From Halorhodospira halochloris (lineage in GTDB: Bacteria > Pseudomonadota > Gammaproteobacteria > Nitrococcales > Halorhodospiraceae): a DNA stretch of 64,000 bases. Below, piece after piece: positions 18,707 to 29,202 of this stretch (position 1 is its first letter; each line of letters opens with the position of its first letter). Both the position numbers and the translations under genes were made by a program. Below the pieces are notes generated by a model that was not told the origin of the DNA, did no database searches, and worked only from the letters and a program-made list of their open reading frames with translations. The DNA lies in assembly GCF_002356555.2 (NCBI RefSeq), contig NZ_AP017372.2, positions 2,462,501-2,526,500 of the forward strand. Reading direction: 5' to 3'.

Positions 18707-19822
18707 TCACCTCGGTTGCGCCGTTACCCTAATCTCCTCACCCACCCGGCGGACGTCGGTGATGGATAAGTCGCGGCGTTGGTCCATGCTTGTCAATTCC
18801 CCTATTTGCAGCAATGGTTGCGCTGCTTCACCTAGGAGGCAGGGCGCCAGATAGACTATCAGTTCATCAAGCAGTCGCGAATCTAGCCACGCACCAGCCA
18901 TTGTCGCTCCTGCCTCAACCCACACCGAATTTATTTCGCGTTCGCCAAGCTCGCTCAGCACCGCCCCTAGATCAAGCCGCCTATTCCCTGCCATAGGAAC
19001 CTCGGCGAGCTCCACTCCGGCTGCCTCCAACCTCGCTCGGTCAGCTTGCTGGGCAGCCTCACCATGAAAAATCAAGACAGGAGCTGACACAGAAAACAGT
19101 TTTGCCTTTGTCGACAGCTTGAGCAGTGGATCCAAAATCACCCGCAGTGGCTGCTGAGCGTCATCGAGCGGAGGCTCAAGACGTGTGTTCAGCAGCGGGT
19201 CATCCCTTTTAACTGTCGCCGAACTGCTTAATATAGCCGCTGCTTCGCCCCGCAGACGATGAACGTCATAACGCGCCGCCGCAGAAGTAATCCAGCGACT
19301 CTCGCCCGAGGCCAAAGCCGTACGGCCATCAATGCTAGCGGCCAGCTTTACGGTCACCCAAGGCATACCCGTTTCGACGCGGCGCAAAAAACCCCGGTTT
19401 AGGCTTACGGCCTCCTGTTCAAGGACCCCGGTCTCAACCTCAAGTCCTGCCTGACGCAGCCTCTCGATACCTCGTCCGGCAACCTGGCAGCTCGGGTCGA
19501 CGTGACCAACGACGACCCGCCTTATGCCGGCATTGATCAAGGCATCTGCACAAGGAGGAGTACGCCCGAAGTGGCTACAAGGCTCAAGAGTCACATAAGC
19601 GGTAGCACCAAGAGATGGCTCGGTACAATTGCCAAGGGCGTGGCTTTCGGCATGGGGGGTGCCTGCTCGAAGATGAGTTCCTTCACCTATCGGTCGACCA
19701 TCTTTTACAATTACGCAACCAACTCGAGGATTTGGATGCGGCGGAGGAAAGGTGTCCGCCGCCAGCCTAACTGCACGCGCCATCCACCTGTGATCGGCGC
19801 GACTTTGCTCACTTGTGGCCAC
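18707..19822 (-). CDS. ribD: Bifunctional riboflavin deaminase/reductase
   Basis: The 371-residue protein has an N-terminal cytidine-deaminase-like zinc domain (HAESHAL, then [19 protein letters not shown]) and a C-terminal reductase domain ([24 protein letters not shown] and [21 protein letters not shown]). It performs two successive steps of riboflavin synthesis. It overlaps nrdR upstream by 14 bases. Confidence 0.96.
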   Translation of the reverse strand: MATSEQSRADHRWMARAVRLAADTFPPPHPNPRVGCVIVKDGRPIGEGTHLRAGTPHAESHALGNCTEPSLGATAYVTLEPCSHFGRTPPCADALINAGIRRVVVGHVDPSCQVAGRGIERLRQAGLEVETGVLEQEAVSLNRGFLRRVETGMPWVTVKLAASIDGRTALASGESRWITSAAARYDVHRLRGEAAAILSSSATVKRDDPLLNTRLEPPLDDAQQPLRVILDPLLKLSTKAKLFSVSAPVLIFHGEAAQQADRARLEAAGVELAEVPMAGNRRLDLGAVLSELGEREINSVWVEAGATMAGAWLDSRLLDELIVYLAPCLLGEAAQPLLQIGELTSMDQRRDLSITDVRRVGEEIRVTAQPR

Positions 19823-20276
19823 TATTCCCCTGCTCTAGCCCCTCAATAACACGGCGGAACGCCCCGACATCCTCAAAGCGCCGGTAAACGGATGCAAATC
19901 TCACATAAGCGACAGCATCAAGCTCGCGCAACTCTGCCATTACATGTTCACCCACCGTAGCGGCCTCTATCTCGCGCTCACCAGCAGCCGAGACCCTTTT
20001 GCACAACCTCTGAATTGCCGCCTCTACCGCCTCGGTCGGCACGGGACGCTTCTCTAAAGCTCGCCGCAGGCCAGCCCGCAGTTTGCCCTCATCAAAAGGC
20101 TCGCGTCTGCCATCCGCCTTAACCACCTTGGGCATAACCAGATCGGGCACCTCGTGAGTGGTGAATCTCTCCCCACACGAAGGGCATTGCCGCCTTCTGC
20201 GCACCTGATCTCCGTCCCCTGCCAGGCGCGAATCGACAACTCGTGTATCGGCAAACTGGCAGTACGGGCAGTACAT
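19809..20276 (-). CDS. nrdR: Transcriptional repressor NrdR
   Basis: The 155-residue protein has an N-terminal zinc ribbon (MYCPYC and CPSCGERF) and an ATP-cone domain ([20 protein letters not shown]). NrdR senses ATP/dATP and represses ribonucleotide reductase genes. No nrd gene is present in the window. It lies between glyA and ribD, its usual place. Confidence 0.95.
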   Translation of the reverse strand: MYCPYCQFADTRVVDSRLAGDGDQVRRRRQCPSCGERFTTHEVPDLVMPKVVKADGRREPFDEGKLRAGLRRALEKRPVPTEAVEAAIQRLCKRVSAAGEREIEAATVGEHVMAELRELDAVAYVRFASVYRRFEDVGAFRRVIEGLEQGNSGHK

Positions 20277-20305
20277 ATCGGGCGTTTACCTAAGCCATTA
20301 CGTAC

Positions 20306-20326
20306 GGGGCCACATGCACAGGCCCC
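20306..20326 (-). terminator. GC hairpin after glyA
   Basis: A perfect 6-bp stem, GGGGCC paired with GGCCCC, encloses a 9-base loop and begins about 7 bases after the glyA stop. No T-run follows on the minus strand. It may attenuate transcription or stabilise the glyA 3' end rather than act as a full terminator before nrdR. Confidence 0.35.
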
Positions 20327-20332
20327 AAACAG

Positions 20333-21586
20333 TTACTTACCATAGACCGGAAACTGGCGACAGATTTCCTGCACCTCGCCCCGCACCCTTTCAATGGTGC
20401 TTTCATCGCCCATATTATCAAGCACATCGCATATCCAATCGGCCAACCTTTGAGCCTCGCCTTCCTTAAACCCGCGCGTTGTGATAGCCGGTGTCCCTAT
20501 GCGCAAGCCACTAGTGACAAATGGTGACTGCGGGTCGTTGGGAATGGCGTTTTTGTTAACCGTAATATGCGCCCTGCCCAATGCGGCATCCGCATCTTTA
20601 CCAGTCAAGGACTTGGGAGTCAGGTCCATCAGGAACAGGTGGTTATCCGTACCCCCCGACACGACATTGTAACCACGCTCTATAACGCGCTTCGCCATAG
20701 CTCTAGCATTGGTTACCACCTGCTTTTGATAGGCCTTATAGTCGGGCTCCATCGCCTCTTTAAAGGCAACCGCCTTACCGGCTATGGCGTGCATTAATGG
20801 GCCACCCTGAGTTCCAGGGAAGACCAGCGATTGGAACTTCTTCTCGATATCTGGATTAGAGCGCGCCAGGATAAGGCCGCCACGAGGGCCACGCAGGGTC
20901 TTGTGGGTAGTGGAAGTTACTGCATCCGCATAAGGGACCGGATTAGGATAGACGTCTGCGGCGACCAAGCCGGCCACATGAGCCATATCAACCACCAGGT
21001 AAGCGCCTACCGAATCAGCTATCTCGCGCAGCCAGGCCCAGTCAACCACCTGTGAATAGGCAGAAAACCCACCGATGATCAGCTTGGGCCGATGTTCTGT
21101 AGCCAGGCGCTGGATCTGTGCGTAATCAATCTGCCCGTTGTCATCTATGCCATACTGAATCGCATTAAACAGCTTGCCTGAGAAGTTTACCTTGGCACCG
21201 TGGGTAAGGTGGCCGCCGTGATCCAGGCTCATGCCCAAGATCGTATCACCAGGCTGCAACAACGCGTGGAACACAGCAGCGTTGGCCTGTGATCCGGAGT
21301 GCGGTTGCACATTGGCGTAATCTGCACCAAATAGAGATTTGGCCCGATCTATGGCGAGCTGTTCGACAACGTCAACATGTTCGCACCCGCCATAGTAGCG
21401 CTTATCCGGATAGCCTTCGGCATACTTATTGGTAAGCACACTGCCCTGAGCCTCAAGCACCCTGGGGCTTGCATAGTTTTCAGAGGCAATCAACTCGATG
21501 TGATCTTCTTGACGGCGGCGCTCGTCCTCAATGGCAGCAGCCAGCTCGGGATCGAAACTCGCTATGTTCATATCGTTGGAGAACAT
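20333..21586 (-). CDS. glyA: Serine hydroxymethyltransferase
   Basis: The 417-residue protein has the full set of SHMT blocks: [40 protein letters not shown] and the PLP lysine motif [18 protein letters not shown]. It interconverts serine and glycine with tetrahydrofolate and supplies one-carbon units. The start could be the ATG at 21586 or the next Met five codons later. The 452 bases upstream hold two nested palindromic elements. Confidence 0.96.
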   Translation of the reverse strand: MFSNDMNIASFDPELAAAIEDERRRQEDHIELIASENYASPRVLEAQGSVLTNKYAEGYPDKRYYGGCEHVDVVEQLAIDRAKSLFGADYANVQPHSGSQANAAVFHALLQPGDTILGMSLDHGGHLTHGAKVNFSGKLFNAIQYGIDDNGQIDYAQIQRLATEHRPKLIIGGFSAYSQVVDWAWLREIADSVGAYLVVDMAHVAGLVAADVYPNPVPYADAVTSTTHKTLRGPRGGLILARSNPDIEKKFQSLVFPGTQGGPLMHAIAGKAVAFKEAMEPDYKAYQKQVVTNARAMAKRVIERGYNVVSGGTDNHLFLMDLTPKSLTGKDADAALGRAHITVNKNAIPNDPQSPFVTSGLRIGTPAITTRGFKEGEAQRLADWICDVLDNMGDESTIERVRGEVQEICRQFPVYGK

Positions 21587-21697
21587 ACCTGCTCCTGTTC
21601 TGGGAATGGATCATGCGGTCGAATTTGCAATCGTACCGCCAATCGGCCATTTTAGCCTGTTTTATGTCTGATTTGAAGCGCAAACCGGCTACCATAT

Positions 21698-22006
21698 GGA
21701 AACGTTAAGAACTCCCCTCGAGCAATTTGACCGCCCCGACGTGGAGGTCATGGGAACTTCTCAAAACTTCGCCGGCGCCATCAGCTACCCCGGTGTGGAG
21801 GTCTTAGCGCCAGGGAAGGCGCCATGAAGACTCCAGGGATGGATCCACGGCGTCCTCCACACCGGGGCGGATGGTGGCGTCGGCGAAGTTTTTAGAGGCA
21901 CCCTCATGGCGCCAGATACGCTGCCATAAAGCCTCCGGGGGTGGATTCACGGTATCCTCCACACTAGGGCAACCAATTGGCTAGAGGGGAGATGCATAGA
22001 GGCACC
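21698..22006 (+). repeat. Palindromic MITE-like element, copy 3, interrupted by copy 4
   Basis: The outer copy has arms CTCCCCTCGAGC to GACGTGGAGG on the left (from 21712) and CCTCCACACTAGGG to CTAGAGGGGAG on the right (to about 21990). The family core is split at 21751/21904 by a second copy. Removing the inner 152 bases and one TCAT restores a core of exactly the length seen in the 31.9-kb copy (38 bases between GGAGG and CCTCC ends). It fills most of the glyA to antiporter intergenic space; I see no gene there. Confidence 0.65.
21752..21903 (+). repeat. Palindromic MITE-like element, copy 4, nested
   Basis: This 152-bp element is flanked by the direct repeat TCAT (21748-21751 and 21904-21907). 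The ends are inverted: GGGAACTTCT on the left and AGAGGCACCC on the right. Longer arms pair through AACTTCGCCG and CGGCGAAGTT, and the inner arm ends are GTGTGGAGG and CCTCCACAC. The core reads CAGGGAAGGCGCCATGAAG. The clean restoration of the host copy upon excision supports transposition. Confidence 0.7.
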
Positions 22007-22038
22007 TCGAAGAGGCCGCCAGCAGCTTAACGGCTAAT

Positions 22039-22974
22039 ATGCTTGCATTGACACTATTTTTCGCTGGACTTGCCATTCTGCTTATCGGGGCAGATCTACT
22101 GGTCAGAATGGCCAGCCAAGCAGCCGCCCATTGGCAGGTGCCTCCCCTGGTTGTCGGCCTGACCATAGTAGCTTTTGGCACCAGCGCGCCTGAGCTAGCT
22201 ATAACACTCCGGGCCAGCCTTACTGACCATGCAGCTGACATCGCCATAGGCAATGTCATCGGCAGCAACATCGCCAACACCTTTCTGATACTAGGGGTTT
22301 CAGCAGTTATTGCGCCACTTATCGTGACCCGGCTGATGGCTCAATTCCACATCCCGGCAATGCTCGTCGCCTCTTTGCTCACCGCAGCCTTCGCCTTAAG
22401 CGGCAATATAGGTAATCTTGAGGGTGGAATCCTGTTAACGTGCTTAACCCTATATCTGCTTATAACCATCCTGCGCAAGGATCCTTCTATCCCTTCAGAG
22501 GCTTCGCCCACCCCTGATAGCCGGTTCAGCATTGCCAAAGGGCTATTACTAATCTTGAGCATTATTGTGTTAGGCGTTGGCGCATACGTAGCCATTGAGG
22601 CGGCAGTCTCTTTAGCTACATCGATCGGAGTCAGCGAGTTGGTCATCGGCCTGACTGTGGTTGCAGTAGCCACGTCTCTGCCTGAATTAGCCACATCTGT
22701 AATTGCCACCTGGCGCGGACAGAGGCAAATGGCCCTCGCCAACCTTATCGGCAGCAACATCCTCAATCTTCTTGCAGTGCTAGGTGCCGCCGCGCTGATC
22801 TCCCCTCAGGGCATCAGCGTTGCTAGCGAAGCGATCTATTTCGATATACCAATCATGCTACTCGCCGCCTTAGCATGCTTTTTTGCAGCATCCAGGGGCA
22901 TGGCAGTAACCCGCCGCGCAGGAGCCATTTTCTTGGTGTTTTATGGCGCCTATTGCGCTTATCTCCTAGCTTAG
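22039..22974 (+). CDS. Calcium/sodium antiporter (CaCA family, YrbG-like)
   Basis: The 311-residue membrane protein has about ten hydrophobic segments in two homologous halves. Each half has the alpha-repeat signature: FGTSAPELAITL followed by GNVIGSNIANTFLILG, and VATSLPELATSV followed by ANLIGSNILNLLAVLG. These motifs line the cation path of Na+/Ca2+ exchangers. The substrate preference is not readable. It is preceded by the nested repeats and followed by convergent small-membrane-protein genes. Confidence 0.9.
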   Translation: MLALTLFFAGLAILLIGADLLVRMASQAAAHWQVPPLVVGLTIVAFGTSAPELAITLRASLTDHAADIAIGNVIGSNIANTFLILGVSAVIAPLIVTRLMAQFHIPAMLVASLLTAAFALSGNIGNLEGGILLTCLTLYLLITILRKDPSIPSEASPTPDSRFSIAKGLLLILSIIVLGVGAYVAIEAAVSLATSIGVSELVIGLTVVAVATSLPELATSVIATWRGQRQMALANLIGSNILNLLAVLGAAALISPQGISVASEAIYFDIPIMLLAALACFFAASRGMAVTRRAGAIFLVFYGAYCAYLLA

Positions 22975-23001
22975 CGCCAACTTGCATCTGCTAGTTGGCG
23001 C

Positions 23002-23463
23002 CTAACCATTATCCTTGCCCAACCACAAAGATCTCGGCTGTGCTATCGGTTCGCTTCTGTTAAGGGATGCCATGCCAGATACTGCGCGCAATATCACCCA
23101 GATCATCCAGGCAACATAGACGAGCGGGCCCACGAACCAGGACCACGCAAAAAGCGCAATGAGCACTGCTGCCGCCGATATCGCTATTGCGGTTAGCATA
23201 TTACTGTAGTGACTCGCGAGGATATGGCCCCCTTGACGTAGACCCAGAACCGCCAACGCCCCACCAAAAAGCAAACTGATGCCAGCCGTCATAGGGGCTA
23301 CCAGCAGCATAATATAAGCCAACATAGGCAATGTCCTATCAAGCTGCTCCTTGGCGGCCCCTCGGTTTGCTGAACCGCCACCACCCTCACGAGCTGAACT
23401 ACTTGCCGAGATACCGCTGCCGCTGAGCTGTTCAGTGCTGCTACCTTCTCTGTCTACCATCAA
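23002..23463 (-). CDS. Small membrane protein, DUF4870-like, function unknown
   Basis: The 153-residue product has a Ser/Gly-rich polar N-terminus of about 45 residues, then three or four hydrophobic segments. The last ends YVAWMIWVILRAVSGMASLN, which resembles the end of the Tic20/DUF4870-type membrane proteins found in many bacteria. I do not recognise a precise family. It lies 82 bases downstream of another tiny membrane-protein gene on the same strand, so the two may be co-transcribed. Confidence 0.6.
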   Translation of the reverse strand: MMVDREGSSTEQLSGSGISASSSAREGGGGSANRGAAKEQLDRTLPMLAYIMLLVAPMTAGISLLFGGALAVLGLRQGGHILASHYSNMLTAIAISAAAVLIALFAWSWFVGPLVYVAWMIWVILRAVSGMASLNRSEPIAQPRSLWLGKDNG

Positions 23464-23545
23464 TAACCCCTCTAGTCTGTATCAGACTGAATTCAAAGCG
23501 AGAAGACCTCTATACTTGGCCTGTATGTGCCTCCCAGCGTTTATA

Positions 23546-23698
23546 CTAAACCCAACCCATAAATGCCAGCACGGCCAAAACAAAAAGGACTCCAGCGAGC
23601 ATAAACGCCGCATTGCTGATCACCGGCGAACCTTCTCGCACGTACATCCCCGCAGCTACCAACAGCACAACACCCAAGATAAATACAACGCCCGGCAC
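23546..23698 (-). CDS. 50-residue single- or double-span membrane peptide
   Basis: A GTG at 23698 opens a 50-codon frame ending in TAG at 23546. AAGGAG lies 7 bases before the GTG, an ideal ribosome-binding site. The peptide begins VPGVVFILGVVLLVAAGMYV, has a short polar link REGSPVISN, and ends with a second hydrophobic stretch finishing FMGWV. It is predicted to be an inner-membrane hairpin of unknown function. Evidence is the ribosome-binding site, hydrophobic pattern and clean stop; no homologue is recalled. Confidence 0.6.
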   Translation of the reverse strand: MPGVVFILGVVLLVAAGMYVREGSPVISNAAFMLAGVLFVLAVLAFMGWV

Positions 23699-23858
23699 TA
23701 GAGTTCTCCTTTAAGTGCTTACCTATTGTCTATCAGTTACCATACCCGAGGTTGACGCATTAGGTGAGCAGAGCGGTTATCATGTTAGCAACCAAGAACC
23801 AGCCCTAGGCAGCCTCAACGCACAGTAGATCATAATCAACAGCGAACAGACGGTAGAT

Positions 23859-25526
23859 ATGGCCCAATACGTATACACAATGAACAAGGTATCCAAGGTG
23901 GTACCTCCTAAACGCGAGATCCTCAAGGACATCTCACTATCCTTCTTCCCCGGCGCCAAGATAGGCGTTCTCGGCCTTAACGGCGCTGGCAAATCCTCGT
24001 TACTGCGCATCATGGCTGGGGAAGATAAGGAGTTCGACGGCGAGGCGCGCCCTCAGCCGGGACTCAAAGTTGGCTACTTGCCGCAGGAGCCGCGCCTGGA
24101 CGACAGCAAGGATGTTCGCGGCAACGTCGAGGAGGGGGTCGCCGAAACTAAAGCGCTGGTAGAACGTTTCAACCAGGTCTCAGCCCAATTCGCTGACCCG
24201 GAGGCAGATTTTGATGCGCTTATAGCAGAGCAATCTAAACTGCAAGACCAAATCGAAGCGGCAGGCGCTTGGGATCTGGATCGCAAGCTTGAACAAGCCG
24301 CTGACGCCTTGCGCCTTCCGCCCTGGGATGCTCAGGTCAGCAATCTTTCCGGCGGTGAAAGGCGACGAGTTGCGCTGTGCCGACTACTGCTTTCAGCCCC
24401 CGACATGTTGTTGCTCGATGAGCCTACCAACCACCTTGACGCTGAGAGCGTCGCTTGGCTAGAACAGTTTCTTGCCGAATTCCCCGGCACTGTCGTAGCT
24501 GTAACCCACGATCGCTACTTCTTAGACAATGTCGCTGGTTGGATCCTCGAGCTCGACCGCGGGCGCGGCATACCCTTCCAAGGCAACTACTCGGCATGGC
24601 TGGAGTACAAAGAAAAACGCCTTGAGCAGGAGGCTCGGGAAGAGAAGGCTCACCGCAAAGCGGTCCAACAGGAGCTTGAGTGGGTTCAGCAGAACCCTAA
24701 AGGTCGCCAAGCCAAGAACAAGGCTCGCATCAAACAGTTTGAAGAGCTCCAATCGCAGGAGTTTCAACAGCGCAATGAAACTCAGCAGCTCTATATACCC
24801 CCTGGGCCCCGGCTCGGCAACAAGGTCATCATCGCCGAACATGTTCAAAAGGGCTATAGGGACGAACTCCTCTATGAAGATTTGAACATGAATGTACCCC
24901 CTGGGGCGATTGTCGGCATTATCGGCCCTAACGGCGCAGGTAAAACGACCCTTTTCCGCATGATCACCGGAGAAGAACAACCGGATTCAGGACACATAGA
25001 GGTAGGTGACACCGTCGAGCTAGCCTACGTCGACCAAAGCCGCGATGCACTGGATGACAGCAAAACGGTATGGGAGGAGATCTCCGGCGGCCAAGACATC
25101 ATCCAGGTCGGCAAGTATGAGACACCCTCACGAGCCTACGTCGGCAAGTTCAATTTCCGCGGCTCTGAGCAACAAAAATACATAGGCGACCTCTCCGGAG
25201 GCGAGCGCAACCGCGTCCACCTAGCCAAATTGCTCCAGCGCGGCGGCAACACTTTACTGCTCGACGAGCCCACCAACGATCTCGACGTAGAGACCCTGCG
25301 TGCGCTAGAGGATGCCCTGCTAACGTTTCCCGGGGTGATCTTGGTCATCTCCCACGACCGCTGGTTCCTTGACCGTATCGCCACCCACATCCTCGCGTTC
25401 GAGGGCGAAAGTCAGACGACCTTTATCGAAGGCAACTATCAAGACTACGAAGAGGACCGCAAGAAGCGATTGGGCGCCGAAGCAGCCCAACCACACCGCA
25501 TCAAGTACAAAAGGATTCGTACATAG
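23859..25526 (+). CDS. ettA: Energy-dependent translational throttle protein EttA
   Basis: The 555-residue ABC-F protein begins [20 protein letters not shown], nearly the same as E. coli EttA. It has two ATPase domains (GLNGAGKSS and GPNGAGKTT as Walker [12 protein letters not shown] and [11 protein letters not shown] as signatures). The arm and linker regions typical of EttA are present. It binds the ribosomal E site and gates the first elongation step according to ATP/ADP level. It stands alone on the plus strand. Confidence 0.97.
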   Translation: MAQYVYTMNKVSKVVPPKREILKDISLSFFPGAKIGVLGLNGAGKSSLLRIMAGEDKEFDGEARPQPGLKVGYLPQEPRLDDSKDVRGNVEEGVAETKALVERFNQVSAQFADPEADFDALIAEQSKLQDQIEAAGAWDLDRKLEQAADALRLPPWDAQVSNLSGGERRRVALCRLLLSAPDMLLLDEPTNHLDAESVAWLEQFLAEFPGTVVAVTHDRYFLDNVAGWILELDRGRGIPFQGNYSAWLEYKEKRLEQEAREEKAHRKAVQQELEWVQQNPKGRQAKNKARIKQFEELQSQEFQQRNETQQLYIPPGPRLGNKVIIAEHVQKGYRDELLYEDLNMNVPPGAIVGIIGPNGAGKTTLFRMITGEEQPDSGHIEVGDTVELAYVDQSRDALDDSKTVWEEISGGQDIIQVGKYETPSRAYVGKFNFRGSEQQKYIGDLSGGERNRVHLAKLLQRGGNTLLLDEPTNDLDVETLRALEDALLTFPGVILVISHDRWFLDRIATHILAFEGESQTTFIEGNYQDYEEDRKKRLGAEAAQPHRIKYKRIRT

Positions 25527-25552
25527 GTCAGTATCCACGCACCTTCAGGCCG

Positions 25553-25625
25553 CAATGTGCCAGGCAAAGCTACCCGTGGAGATTTCTCGGCGCCAGGGAA
25601 GGCGCCAGGAATGTTCAGCAAGGGG
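25553..25625 (+). repeat. Fragment of the palindromic element family
   Basis: The stretch between ettA and metY contains CGTGGAGATTTCTCGGCGCC and CAGGGAAGGCGCCAGGAATG, matching the left inner arm and first half of the core of copies 3-5. The rest is missing. It is best read as a decayed remnant. Confidence 0.4.
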
Positions 25626-25630
25626 TTTGC

Positions 25631-26911
25631 TTAACTAGCTTGTGCCGCAGCCAGGGCCTGATTGATGTCTGCCAGGATATCGTCGACATGCTCAAGGCCG
25701 ATTGACAATCTCACCATGTCCCTACTGACCCCTGCGCTCTCCAGCTCCTGCTCACTCAACTGACGGTGCGTCGTGCTCGCCGGATGGCATGCCAGCGATT
25801 TGGCATCGCCTATATTGACCAGCCTGGTGATCAACTGCAGGGCATCGATAAAGCGGGCCCCGGCCTCATAACCACCTTCCACACCGAAGCTTAAGATGCT
25901 TGAGGCCTTGCCGCCCATAAACCTATCCACCCGCTCTCGGTAAGGGCTATCTTCCAGACCGGCAAACTTAACCCAAGTCACCTGCGGATGCTTACTCAAA
26001 TACTCTGCCACCTGTTGAGCATTCTCGCAGTGTCTGTCCATACGCACCGGCAGGGTCTCTATGCCTTGCAACAGCAGAAAGGCATTAAAAGGCGACAATG
26101 CTGCGCCCATATTCCTCAACGGCACCACCCGGCAGCGGGCAATAAACGCTGCAGCGCCCATTGCCTCGGTATAGACCACACCATGATATGAGGGATCGGG
26201 CTCTACCATCATAGGAAAACGTTGCGGATAATCCGCCCATGGGAAGTTGCCTGAATCTACGATCACCCCCCCTACCGAAGTACCATGCCCACCCATATAC
26301 TTTGTTAATGAATGGATGACGATGTCGGCCCCATCATCTATCGGCCGCCACAAGTAGGGTGTTGGCACGGTATTGTCGACAATCAACGGCACGCCGTTAC
26401 GATGGGCTATTTCTGCCAGTTGCTCGACATCTACGACCTCGCCGGAGGGGTTACCAACGCTCTCGCAGAATATTGCCTTGGTCCGGCCATCGATCTGAGC
26501 CTCTATCTGCTCAAAGTCATCCTGGCCGGCAAAACGCACATCTATACCGTGCACTGGCAAGGAGTGAGCGAACAGATTGTAAGTGCCCCCGTAAAGCTTC
26601 GATGTCGAAACAATATCGTCACCAGCTCGGGTTATACACTGGATGGCGTAGGTTATCGCGGCCATCCCCGAAGCCACCGCCAACCCGCCTATCCCGCCTT
26701 CCATCTCGGCAACACGCTGCTCGAGCACAGCATTTGTCGGGTTCATGATGCGCGTATAAATATTACCTTCGACCTTAAGATCGAACAGGTCAGCGCCATG
26801 CTGGGTGTCATCAAAGGCGTATGAGGTGGTCTGGTAAATTGGTACCGCCACAGCCTTGGTTGTCGGGTCGGGAGCAAATCCAGCGTGAATGGCTTGGGTC
26901 TCGAGCTTCAC
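25631..26911 (-). CDS. metY: O-acetylhomoserine sulfhydrylase
   Basis: The 426-residue PLP enzyme of the Cys/Met metabolism family has its PLP lysine in HSLTKYMGGHGTSVGG. AVPIYQTTSYAF, NPTNAVLEQRVAEMEGG and the C-terminal LACHPASTTHRQLSEQE blocks point to the OAH-sulfhydrylase branch. It converts O-acetylhomoserine and sulfide to homocysteine, the substrate of MetH encoded 5 kb away. It starts with GTG, with AGGAGA five bases before. Confidence 0.92.
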   Translation of the reverse strand: MKLETQAIHAGFAPDPTTKAVAVPIYQTTSYAFDDTQHGADLFDLKVEGNIYTRIMNPTNAVLEQRVAEMEGGIGGLAVASGMAAITYAIQCITRAGDDIVSTSKLYGGTYNLFAHSLPVHGIDVRFAGQDDFEQIEAQIDGRTKAIFCESVGNPSGEVVDVEQLAEIAHRNGVPLIVDNTVPTPYLWRPIDDGADIVIHSLTKYMGGHGTSVGGVIVDSGNFPWADYPQRFPMMVEPDPSYHGVVYTEAMGAAAFIARCRVVPLRNMGAALSPFNAFLLLQGIETLPVRMDRHCENAQQVAEYLSKHPQVTWVKFAGLEDSPYRERVDRFMGGKASSILSFGVEGGYEAGARFIDALQLITRLVNIGDAKSLACHPASTTHRQLSEQELESAGVSRDMVRLSIGLEHVDDILADINQALAAAQAS

Positions 26912-26929
26912 CGCAATCTCCTGATTAGT

Positions 26930-26958
26930 TTTAGACCGGCATAATTGCTAATTATCAA
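26930..26958 (-). promoter_or_regulatory. Candidate metY promoter
   Basis: On the minus strand TTGATA, a 17-base spacer and TCTAAA lie just before the metY ribosome-binding site. This fits a housekeeping sigma promoter with a leader of only about 20 bases. The short leader leaves no room for a riboswitch downstream of this promoter. Confidence 0.45.
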
Positions 26959-27078
26959 CATGACCTGCTAAAAAAGCAATCCTGTATTGAGGGTCAGGAG
27001 TCAGATGATACTTGTGATACTTGAGGCCCCGGTAAGTCTCCCCTCAAAAATCCACACTGGCACCCCGCGTTGTGCCAT

Positions 27079-29130
27079 TCAAATACGAAATCGCTGACTG
27101 TGGCTTCTCAACCTGGCAGCCACCTCGCTGAGCTTGGCACCTCCCTCATTCAACCGCTCAATAACGTGGGCATTTTCGCTGGCCAAATCATTAAGCCCCT
27201 GCACATTGCGGTTGACTTCTTCAGCGGTGTTGCTCTGTTCTTCCGCTGCGGAGGCAATCAAGGCCACCTGCTCCTCGAGGCCACTTAATGAGTTATGGAC
27301 ATTTTCCACGGCAGCCTTAATACGCTCGACCTCCTCGGCACTGCGAGCGGCCTGCTCACGACCATTGTGGATAGTTTGCGCTGACTCCTTGGCATCCTCT
27401 CGCAGCCCCTCAATCACAGCATGGATCTGCTTGGTCAAATCCTGAGTATTTGTGGCAAGGTTGCGCACCTCTTCGGCTACCACTGCAAATCCTCTACCTT
27501 CAGACCCGGCGCGAGCCGCTTCAATGGCCGCATTAAGTGAGAGCAGATTGGTCTGATCGGCTATCTCTTGAATGCTCGCGGTGATCTTGCCAACCTCCTC
27601 AGAGCGCTCAGCAAGTCTATCCACCACCGAGCGGGAGTTGTCCATAGTGCTCGAAAGGCGGCCCATCTCATTGACACCAGCCTCAGCCAAGTCCTTTATC
27701 TCCAGGCCTTTTTCTGCAGCCTGGGTGGTATGCTGATGGGCAACCTGAGTATTACTAGAGACCTCTTGCACGGTTGAGGCCATTTCATTCATAGCCGTAG
27801 CTATCTCATCAGTTTGCGAACTCTGCGTCTGCGCCATCTCGCGCGACCGCTGAGTCGACTCGCTTGTTTGTTTGGCCTGCTTCTCTACCTCTTGAGACGC
27901 CTCCAAAACCTCACCGACGGCGCTCCTGACGGTACGCAAAACCTCGTTAAAAGATGCTGCTAGATTGCTTAGTTCGTTATTACCAATAACAGTCAGTTCA
28001 CGACTAATATCGATGGTTGAGGCATCAGGCTGCATCGCATTTACTTCATCACGTAGTTGCTTGATCCGTTCATGTAGCCGTCTTGAAACGATATACAGCG
28101 GCACCGTCATAGTCAGGGCAACCAAAATCCCTGCTAGCACGAAATAGACCAGGCTACTTTGCACCTGCGCCTCGGATTCAGCAGTACGCTCCACAACTGC
28201 TTGATCAACGCTATTAGCAAGCTCCAGCGCGGCATCCCGCAGCTGTTGGTGATGATCTTCGTTAGCAGCGACGGCCTCATTGACACTCTCAAGCGCCTCT
28301 ACTTCCTGCTCCTTTGCGACCAAAACCGAGCCCTGATCGGCGAACATCCAGGCGTTAAAGGCACCCACCGCCGCCAGCAAATCCTGGGCCACCGATGCCA
28401 TATCCGCTGCGGCAATCCTCTCGAATGACTCTAGGTTGGCTACCATGGCCTCGAAAGAGGGTACTAAATCCTCGTCGTGTATCTGTTCGAGCTCATCGAG
28501 AGAAGACGCCTCGACCACATCGCGTAGCGCCCTTGAGACCTCTATTGCCCGCGCCAAGGCACGGGCCGCGTGATCTACTTGACCGATATCGGCAACCCCC
28601 GCTCGCTGCTCGTAGTCGGCCAAAGCCTCTCCAAACAGCCCTTCGATATCCCCCTCAACGCTATCGAAAAATTCCACTATGCCGTCCACCTGGCTCACTA
28701 AATCGGCGCGCAAACTGAGCAACCTTTCCAACTCAGGTCTTAGCTGTTGATAACTTTCCGAGAAACCCTCGAACCTATCGCGCAGCTCAGTTACATCGCT
28801 ACCATAGTTATCCATAAACCTGGTTGAACTCTCGAACACCTCCAGCTGCTGGACAAATGCCTGACTATATTCATCGGCACTGGGGACACTCTGTAATTGA
28901 TCAACGGAATCAGCATTAGCCATCTGGCCGCGCAGCTGCGAATACCCATCCAGGGATTCCGCTATCACCCGGCCTGCTTCGTCGAGCGGACGTGTCTCTT
29001 CCCGCAACTGCTGCTGATTAGATAGAGTGGAGGTCACTGATACCCAACCTATACCAATTACCAGGACCACACCGGCAAGGGCGAGGGCGACTAGGGAACG
29101 CAGCTGAGAGGCGATTGACATGCTGTTCAT
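27079..29130 (-). CDS. Transmembrane methyl-accepting chemotaxis protein
   Basis: The 683-residue receptor has a first membrane span at about 11-33, a periplasmic helical region of some 290 residues, and a second span at about 327-349. A HAMP segment follows, then a methyl-accepting coiled coil with the hairpin tip [20 protein letters not shown]. The periplasmic part is long and helical, rich in Glu/Leu/Ser, with no cysteine or recognised cofactor motif. It lacks a C-terminal CheR-docking pentapeptide (ends HSQRFRI). It lies 72 bases downstream of kaiC on the same strand. Confidence 0.9.
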   Translation of the reverse strand: MNSMSIASQLRSLVALALAGVVLVIGIGWVSVTSTLSNQQQLREETRPLDEAGRVIAESLDGYSQLRGQMANADSVDQLQSVPSADEYSQAFVQQLEVFESSTRFMDNYGSDVTELRDRFEGFSESYQQLRPELERLLSLRADLVSQVDGIVEFFDSVEGDIEGLFGEALADYEQRAGVADIGQVDHAARALARAIEVSRALRDVVEASSLDELEQIHDEDLVPSFEAMVANLESFERIAAADMASVAQDLLAAVGAFNAWMFADQGSVLVAKEQEVEALESVNEAVAANEDHHQQLRDAALELANSVDQAVVERTAESEAQVQSSLVYFVLAGILVALTMTVPLYIVSRRLHERIKQLRDEVNAMQPDASTIDISRELTVIGNNELSNLAASFNEVLRTVRSAVGEVLEASQEVEKQAKQTSESTQRSREMAQTQSSQTDEIATAMNEMASTVQEVSSNTQVAHQHTTQAAEKGLEIKDLAEAGVNEMGRLSSTMDNSRSVVDRLAERSEEVGKITASIQEIADQTNLLSLNAAIEAARAGSEGRGFAVVAEEVRNLATNTQDLTKQIHAVIEGLREDAKESAQTIHNGREQAARSAEEVERIKAAVENVHNSLSGLEEQVALIASAAEEQSNTAEEVNRNVQGLNDLASENAHVIERLNEGGAKLSEVAARLRSHSQRFRI

Positions 29131-29202
29131 AAAACTGACTCTTGGTTATTAAGCTGCCTTAGTTATTTCGCTAAACATCATCAGGGGTTGTCAAAGTCTC
29201 CC

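Noticed and set aside
26912-27078. Possible SAM riboswitch before metY
   Set aside because: A good promoter lies about 20 bases before the ribosome-binding site, leaving no room for an aptamer downstream of it.
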